From assembly GCF_018130545.1 (NCBI RefSeq), contig NZ_JAFCKF010000005.1:62001-126000 (forward strand): 64,000 bases of DNA, read 5' to 3'. The notes beneath the pieces were generated by a model. The model was not told the DNA's origin. It did no database searches and worked only from the letters and a program-made list of their open reading frames with translations. Every line of letters starts with the position of its first letter. Positions within the stretch are counted from its first letter, which is position 1. This stretch comes from Bradyrhizobium tropiciagri (GTDB lineage Bacteria; Pseudomonadota; Alphaproteobacteria; Rhizobiales; Xanthobacteraceae). The position numbers were made by a program, and so were the translations under genes. Shown one piece after another: positions 43,301 to 52,300 of the stretch.

Positions 43301-46300
43301 TACGCGTCCGGAGCGACCAACGTCGCCTACGCGGTCGGCAGCATGCCGTTCCTGATGTTCACCGGCGATATCACGATATCGGGCAACACCATTACCCGCA
43401 GCGACGTCGGCAGCTTCGTGAACGACAACTTCGCACCCGGCGAGATCATCGAGATCCTGAATTCGAACAACATCCAGCTCGGCACCAACGGCGCGCCTTC
43501 GACGCCGGCGTTCTTCACGATCGCAGCGGGCGGCGTTGCCGACAAGACGCTGACATTGACGGCGGCGGTCACGCCTACCGCCGGCACCTACACGGCAGCC
43601 AGCATCAATAAGATGCTCGACACGCTCACGCGCAAGGACGGCACCAGCTGGCTCGACAACGGATTCCTCGAGGGGCAGATCGTCGATATCCAGGGGATCG
43701 GCGGTACCGATCTGATCGAAAAGATCGACCTAATCACCGGCACGACCGCGAAGAAGCTCGACGTCATGGTGCTGACCGACCATCCGGCTGCGCCCGGCGG
43801 TGTCGTGCCCTATAGCGGCCGTCCGCTCGGCGGCGAGGGCACCGTGGTGACCGCAGCGAACGTCACGGTCACGCAAGAGGCGGCGGTCGTGACCTTCGCG
43901 CCGCCGAAGGCGAAGCCGGATGCGAACTATCCCGATACGCCCGATCCGGTAAATTACCCCGGTCTGCCCGTTTGGTACCAGATGGTCACGGTGCCGCTGA
44001 TCGGCGACCCCTATTTCGACATCCAGCCGGGACACCAGAACCTGCGCGCGTTCCCGAAGATGGCGCATCTGCTCGACGGCATTCAGGGACCCCTGTCGGT
44101 AGAGGGCGGTACGACCGCGGAGAACGTGTCGCTGGTGCCGGCGGTGCTGCTGCCCGGCGAGGCGAACGGGCCGTTGTTCAACATCCCGCCGCAGCCGCCC
44201 GAGTCGCAGGCGATCGACACGCTGAACATCTACAATGACGGCTCACTGGCGGGCGAGAGCGGCACGCTGACCTCGACCGCGCTCAACGGCTTCGGGATGG
44301 GCACCGGCGTGCTCGATTTCACCCGGCTGGCGGGCAATGGGCCGACCTTCGGCGAACCGCTGATCTATCCGCTCGGCATCAGCTACGGAACGATCAGCGT
44401 CAACCCGCAGACCGGACAGTTCACCACCGACGGCAGTCATTCGACGATCGAGGTGCTGAACATCTTCCTCGGCAGCGGCAACGACAATCTCAACGTGCAG
44501 AGCACCCTGATCCCGGGTCCGGATTACAACGCGGACGGCACGATCGGCATCACCGCCGAGCATGGCGGCATCACGACCATTCATGGCGGCGGCAATGCAC
44601 CGTTGCAGGTGAATGCCAATGTGCCCGCGTTCGATATCGCGCCCGTTGCAGGCCAGGCCGGAGTCTACACGCTGTCGCGCGAAGACCTCCAGTCATGGGT
44701 TACGGCCGGGTTCGCCGTCGGCCAGGAGGTTATGCTCGGCGTCGATGGCGGCACGACCGGCGCGTATACGGTGGTGAGCTTCGGTAGCGTGGCGCACGGC
44801 GCCAACAGCGTGTTGACCTTGCAGCAGGTCGCTGGCCCCTCCACGACGACCGGCACCGGGCTCAGTGGCACGATCTCGGTGACCGACTATCTGCAGGTCA
44901 ACAGCGGTCAGCAGATCGGGACCCAGACGACCGGCAGTTTCGACGTTTCGACCGCCAACGCCTTCGTCCGGATCGCCCGCGAAGACGGCTTGCCGTGGGC
45001 CTCGCTCGGCTTCGTCGCCGGCCAGACGGTCTCGGTGTACCTACCGGGCGGAAACGGCAAGCCCGTCAATATCGGCACGGCGACGATCGCCGGCTTCGAC
45101 AACGGCAGCTCCGGCACCTACGGCCAGGGCTACGGCAGCGTACTGCTGCTCAGCGGGATCTCGCTGACGTCGGCGACGAACGTCACGGGCACCGTGGCGG
45201 TCACCGGACGGTATCTGGTCTCCAGCGCGGCGGCCGGCCCGTTCACCGTCACGACGAGTTCGATCACCCGCAAGGACGGCAAGAGTTGGGCCGCCGACAG
45301 CGGGTTCGTGATCGGCCAGCCGGTCGCGATCGGCGGTCAGCCGGGAGCCTGGATGGTCACCGGATTCGAGAACAACGGCGCGACGCTGGATCTGAGCGGA
45401 GGCGATCTGACCAAGCTGCCCGCAATCCAGACCGTTGCAATGGTGCGCCTAGGCGGCGACGACATCACCGTCAACGGGAGCAGCGACTTCGTCAACGGCA
45501 GCATGACCGTCAGCGCGCCGGTCAACACCGACCCGGCCGGGACGCTGGATCGCATCGTCCGCGGCGACGGCAAGGCTTGGGACAGCGATAGCGGCTTCGC
45601 GGTCGGCCAGCAGGTCTCCGTCACCGCCGAGTTCAGCTTCCCGAACGTCACCTTCGCGCGCAGCGCGGCAGGCGATACGATCACCCGCAACGACGGCGGC
45701 AACTGGTCAACGGACGGCTTCGCAGCCGGCCAGACGATGGTGCTGTCCGGCACCACGAGTACCAATGGCAGCCTGACCAACAACGGCAGCTTCACGATCG
45801 CCGGAGTTAGCGCCGACGGCAAGACGCTGATCCTGACCGCTGCGAACACGGTGGTCCCGACCGTCGGCTCGGAACCGATGACGGTCGAGCTGACCGGCGA
45901 CTTCCTCGTCACCGGCTTCGCTACCACCAAGACCACCAACGACACGCTGTTGCTCGCCGGTTCGGGGCAGGCCGGGCAGACCGCCATCCTGCCGCGGCAG
46001 GCGGCCGTTCCGATGACCGTCAACATCGGGTCACCGCTCGTCGTCTACGGCGACACGACGCAGGACGGCGTGTGGTACGCCGGCAAGTCCTACCAGGCCT
46101 CCTCGCTCGGCAAGTTCAGCGGCAAGCCGATGCCGCACATGGACAACCAGGCATTCACGATGGCGACGCCAGGACCGGGCGCGACGAATCCGAGCGACAC
46201 CTTGAGTGTGACGCTTGGCACGTTCGACACCGCCGACGGCACCTTCGGTACCATCACGCGCGCCGGCGGCAGCTGGGTCACCGACGGCTACAAGGTCGAC

Positions 46301-49300
46301 GGACTCGTGACGATCGACGGCGTCGCCGTCGGCGAAGTGAAGACGCTGAACGATCTGACGCTGACGCTGGGCGGACTGACGCCGGCGTTTGCGGGCACCG
46401 GCACGGCAACGCACACGGTCAAGGAATGGAACACTGCATCGATCAGGCTGCCCAACAACAGCCCGTTTGACCCCGGCTTCGTCACTGAAGGGCTGATCAC
46501 GCTCGGCACGACCTATAACCAGATCAGCTTCGCGCGCAGCGGCTCGGGCGACACGATCACCCGGCTCGATGGCGGCAGCTTCATCTCCGACGGTTTCGCC
46601 GTCGGCGAGACCATCGCGGTGTCGCAGTCGACCTACAACAACAGCAACTTCACGATTATGGGTGTCAGCCTGGACGGCAAGACGCTGACGCTCAATGCAG
46701 CGAATAGCGTGATCCCGACACCGGTCGGCGGCAGCGAGAGTGCACGCATCACGATCGATATCGGCACCGTCGCCAAGGTCGGCTCGGAGTATCCGGTGAC
46801 GTTTGCGGCCAACGTGGCCGGCGACACCATCACCCGCACCGATACCGGAAGCTGGATCACCGACAATTTCGTGATCGGGCAGACGATCTCGATCACCGGT
46901 ACGGCGAAGAACGACGGCAATTACGAAGTGGCGACAGTCACGGCGAAGATCCTGACCCTGACCGCCAAGAACGTTGTGACTGCCGAGACGGACACGGCGG
47001 CGATCAGCGGCCGTGCCGACAGCAAGCAGATCTCCGGCCTCACGTTCAGCGGCAATACGCTGAGCCGCGCCGGTGGCAGCTGGCTGCTCGACGGCTTCCT
47101 GCCGGGCGAGCAGATCACGGTGGCGTTAACCGCTCACAACAACGGGATAATGACGATCCAGAGCATCAGCGCCGACGGCAAGACGCTGACACTGACGACC
47201 AGCGTCGTCACCGAGACGAAGGTGACGGCCGCGATCGGTTGGGGTGCGTTGGCGAAGCACGACACGCTCGAGCTGATCGACTTGCAGCCGGGCTTCCTGG
47301 CGTTCTTGCATGGCAACACGGCCTCCAGCGGCGACGCCAAGGTGAACCTGACCAGCACGATCGTCGAGCGTAACCGGCTCGGGCAGAGCGCCGACTTCTT
47401 CGTGTTCCCGTTGGCCAACCAGTATACGTTCAACGGCAACGACGTCATCGACGCGCACAACCTGTTCGCCAGCATTCCGGACGGGCAATTGCCGACCGTC
47501 GGCATCACCGCCTATGGCGGCGCCGGCGACGACACCATCATCGGCAGCCAGGCCGGCGACCACCTCGCTGGCGGTTCGGGCAACGACACGATCCTCGGCG
47601 AACGGGGGCAGGACCACATCTACGGTGATAGCGGCTTCAACGTCGACGTCATCACGCGCGTCCTGACGGTCGCGCAGGCCGCCGGCAATTCCGGCGCCCC
47701 GGACCTCGACCCGCTGACCCCGGGTGCGAACAACCTGATCTACGGCGAGGCGCCGGGCGTCGGCGTGACGAGCTCCGACGTCTTCGGTGACAACAACGAC
47801 GTGATCTTCGGCGCGCTCGGCGACATCACGCAGGCGACGGACGGCGCCCGCGACACCACAAAACCGTTGACCTTGGTACCACAACGCATCGAGACAACGC
47901 TGCTGGCGCGGGTCATCAGCAGCCAGTCGCGGCAGGTCGGCGGCAACAACACGATCTACGGCAACGGCGGCGACGACATCCTGATCGGCGGTCCCGGCAA
48001 CGATGCGCTCGACGGCGGCACGGGTCGCGACCTGGTGTTCGGCGACAACGTGACGTTGACCCGCGGTCTGGTCGGTAGGACAGCCGGGGCAGGGCTGCTC
48101 GGCAACTACGCCAACCTGCGCTTCGAGACGCTGAGCGGTACGCAGATCTACAGCACCGGTTCCGCTACCGATACGGCAGCGGCCGGCCTCGATTACGCCA
48201 ACGGCATCCCGCAGGCCGATCCCCGCGGCCACGCCAACTGGGGCGACTACCAGATCACGATGTACGATACGGTGCCGGGTGGCTCGAACTCGGTGACCGT
48301 GGCCAACGGCTACGGCAACGATTACATCGCCGGCGGGCCCAACGACGACATGCTGTTCGGCGAGGCCGGCAACGACGTGATCCAGGGCGACGGCTCGATC
48401 GACTATGTCGCACATCTGATCAAGGATCTCGGCAACGGCATCATGGCGGTCGATCCGGCCGACACGAAAGGCGGGCGCGTCGGCGTGACCGGTATTGGTC
48501 TCGGCACCAACATCGCCGGCAATCCGTTCCGCGACGCCAACAACGCCTTGAATCTGCGCCCGTCGTTCGACGGCGCATCCGACGGCCAGGACTACGTTGA
48601 AGGCAATGCTGGCAACGACATCGTGTTCGGCAACCAGAACCAGGACGATCTGGTGGGTGGCAACTCCGACATGTTCAGCCTGAAGAGTCCGGCCCTGCGG
48701 CCGGACGGCTCCGACCTGATATTCGGTGGTTCCGGCAACGCGATCGCTCTCAATGCAGCCGGAGACGCAACCGTCGATACCAGCAACAACGGGATCAACA
48801 TCACGACTAATCCGAACGGCCACGCCAACGACGCCGACAACATCCTCGGTGACAATGGCGACATCATCCGGCTGGTCGGCGTCAACGGTATCGTCGCGCC
48901 CCCGGTCGGATCGGCGGTCGTCGCCACACTAACGATGAACGCCTACCTGACGACGACCGGCATCCCGACTGTGGTGCAGAGCTACAACGGCTTCCTGCGC
49001 TTCAACTATGACACCGGCCCCCACGATCCGACGATCACACTGTCAAAGGTTACCACCGGTGGTGGCGTGGTGGCATATGACGACACGGTCAAGATCGTCG
49101 TACGGGCAGACAGGCTGCTCGACTACTCGCCGGGCGGACCGGACTTCAACGGCGCCGACCCGCTCAACCCGGCCAATGCCCATGGTGACATCGGCGCCGC
49201 CGACGAAATCCACGGCGAGAGTGGCGACGACGTCATCTACGGCCAGGTCGGCAACGACTGGCTGTACGGCGAGGGCCAGAACGACACGATGATCGGCGGC

Positions 49301-52300
49301 TACGGCAATGACTGGATGTCGGGCGGCACCGGCGACGACGGCATGCTCGGTGACGACGGCCGCATCTTTGTGAGCCGCAACAGCCTCAGCGCCACCTCGT
49401 CGGCTGCAAACTACAATGTCAGCCTCGGCGAGCCGCTGTATGGCGTGACGCCGCTGCTGCCGACCGACGGCGATCCCAAGTACAGCAATGGCAACGCGCT
49501 GAACGAATACATCTACACGCCCGGCAACATGCAGACCGACACCATCAACGTCAGCGGAGTGTTGAAGTTTACGGTCGACATTACGCCATTCAGCGCCGAT
49601 CCCAACTGGAAGGGGACGCAGCCAGCCGGCGACGAGTTCTCGTATGCGGGCGCCAAGCCGAACGAGCCCAACTCCGACGGCAAGACCACGTCGCATTATG
49701 ACGACATCATGTTCGGCGGGCTCGGCAACGACGAGATGCATGGCGGGTCGGGTGACGACGCGATGTCCGGCGCCGAAGCTTTGCCGGTGTCTTATGCGCC
49801 GAAATACGCGGCGGACGGCACCCCGATCGGTCTCAACGAGATCGATTACTACCATCCGTTCAACCCGGGCAACGTGCTGGCCTTCAACCCCACCGACCCC
49901 GACGGCAAGTTCACGCATCCGAAGATCGCGGGGCGCACCGGTGAGTTCGCGCTCTATGACGAAAACGATCCGCTGCGCGAGATCCTGCTCAACGCGGATG
50001 GAACAGCCTCGAAATGGGCTGCGGGCGCCACGCCAACCGGCGCACAGTTCTTCTTGAACTTCAACCAGAACTCGGGCGTGTATGTGCCGGGCGGAACATC
50101 GCAGCAGAACGGCAACCAAACCGTCGCCTACGCTGCGGCGTACAACGACGGCGGCGATGCCATCTTCGGCGACAACGGCAACGACTGGCTGGTCGGCGGG
50201 ACCGGCAACGACCATCTGTACGGCGGCTGGGGCAACGACCTGCTCAACGCGGTCGACGACCAGACGGTGAACGGCGGGCTCAACAACGTGCCGATTACGC
50301 AGCCGACCTACGAGGACCGTGCTTATGGCGGCGCCGGCAAGGATGTCCTGATCGCCAATACCGGCGGCGATCGCCTGATCGACTGGGTCGGTGAATACAA
50401 CTCCTATCTGGTGCCGTTCTCCGAGTTCGGCATGGCCACCGTGAGCCGGACTTTGCAGCCCGGTGTGCAGAACTTCCTGTATGCGGAATCCTTGAGCGAC
50501 GGCATCGACCCGACCCGCTTCTCGGATCTCAACGGCGGCGCGACACCGCCCCTGCCGACAAAGAACGACCCGAATCCCGGTCGTAACGGCGAACCTGCCG
50601 GCGAGCTCGGCCTTGTGCTGCAGCAAGATAGCGCGTGGCATGGCCAGACCGGCGCACCGACCGATCCGCAGGCCGGCAACACGCCCGGCACGCAGCGCGA
50701 CGTGTTGCGCAGCGCAAGCTTCACCGGCAACAGCTCGCCAACCGGCATGTTTGTGGCCGCGGGCAGCTGGAGCGTCGCCAGCGCAGCCTATTCGAACAGC
50801 CTGAGCACGGTGAGCGGAGACAATGTCACGCTGTTCGATCTCGATGCCTGGCTGCCGACCTACTACGAAGTATCCGTCACGGCGAAGGTCGGCTATGGCG
50901 GCGCGAACCAGAACAGCTACGTCATCTTCGACTACCAGGCGCCGGATAATTTCAAGTACGCCGGCATCGACGTCATCAATAACCAGATCAAGATCGGTCA
51001 GCGGACAGCGTCGGGATGGACCGACGTTGCAACCCTGACCGTCAAGGGCCTCGGCACCAACAAGCAGACCGCTTTCATGCTGGCCTCGAATTTCGAGACC
51101 GCAACGGTCAGCTTTAACGGCTACTCGCTCTCCTATACGTTCACGAAGCCGCTCAATACAGGAACGTTGGGCCTCGGCACTAACAGTTCGCTGACCAACG
51201 TCACGTCTTACTCGGTGCAGAAGCTTCCCTTTACTCCGACCTACTCGATCCTTGAGGATTTCTCGGACGGTGTTGCGAACAACTTCGCACCGCAGAATGG
51301 GACCTGGACCACGACGAGCGGCACCAGCGGACGCTATTTTGCAGTACCGCCCGCAAACGACGTCGCGCTCACGACGCGGCAGCTTGCGGTGGCGCCGCTG
51401 TCGTATGTGGAATATTCGGCGACGGTGAATGCCAGCAAGACGGGCACATCCGCCGGACTGATCTTTGATTACACGTCGTCGAACGACTTCATCTATGCCG
51501 GCATCATTGCCGGCACGAATCAGGTCGTGCTCGGACACCGCAGCAACGGCACCTGGTACGTCGATGCGGTCGCGACTGCGACCATTACCGCCGGCACCGA
51601 CTACAGCCTGCTGGTCGCACTGAGCGAGACCGTCACCAACAACGTCAATGTGGTGCTCAACGGCAAGAGCGTCCTCAGCTTCAACTACAACGGCCTGGTG
51701 CACGACGGCAGCGTCGGGCTTTACGCGCGCAACGGCAACGCCTCGTTCGACAACGCGCTGATCCGCGGTGACGACATTGCCTATGCCGGCGGTGGCACGC
51801 CGCAATCGGCGGCGCTTGCGGCGCCTCCGTCAACGGATGTCGCAACGGTCACCGCCGATCAACTGGCGGCCATCGTCGCGACCGCGAAGCAAGTGTGGAT
51901 CGATGCGCTAGGGCCGACAGACCCGCGACTTTCGGTGCTTGATCAGGTCACGGTGTTGATCGCGGATCTTCCGGGTCAGCTGCTCGGCGCCACGACCGGC
52001 AACACCATCGTGCTCGACAGCGATGCGGCCGGATGGGGCTGGTTCGTCGATCCGACGCCGGGCGACAACAGCGAATTCACCATCCGGCTCGCCAGCGGTG
52101 TGTTTGAGGCCTCATCCTCGAGCCCCGCGGCCGGACGGATGGACTTGCTCACCACGCTGGTCCACGAGATGGGCAACGCCATGCAATTCGCCGAAGACAC
52201 CGGCAACGATGTTGCAGGCAGTACTCTCCAAGCCGGTGAGCGTCGTCTGCCGGAACCGCCCCAAGGGCAAGGACAGCAGGCTCCGACTGCTCTGCTGCAG

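Noticed and set aside
47500-50380. RTX-like repeats taken as proof of a type I secretion system
   Set aside because: No ABC ATPase or TolC lies in this cluster; the NHLM ABC genes belong to the peptide region and have a C39 peptidase for double-glycine leaders.
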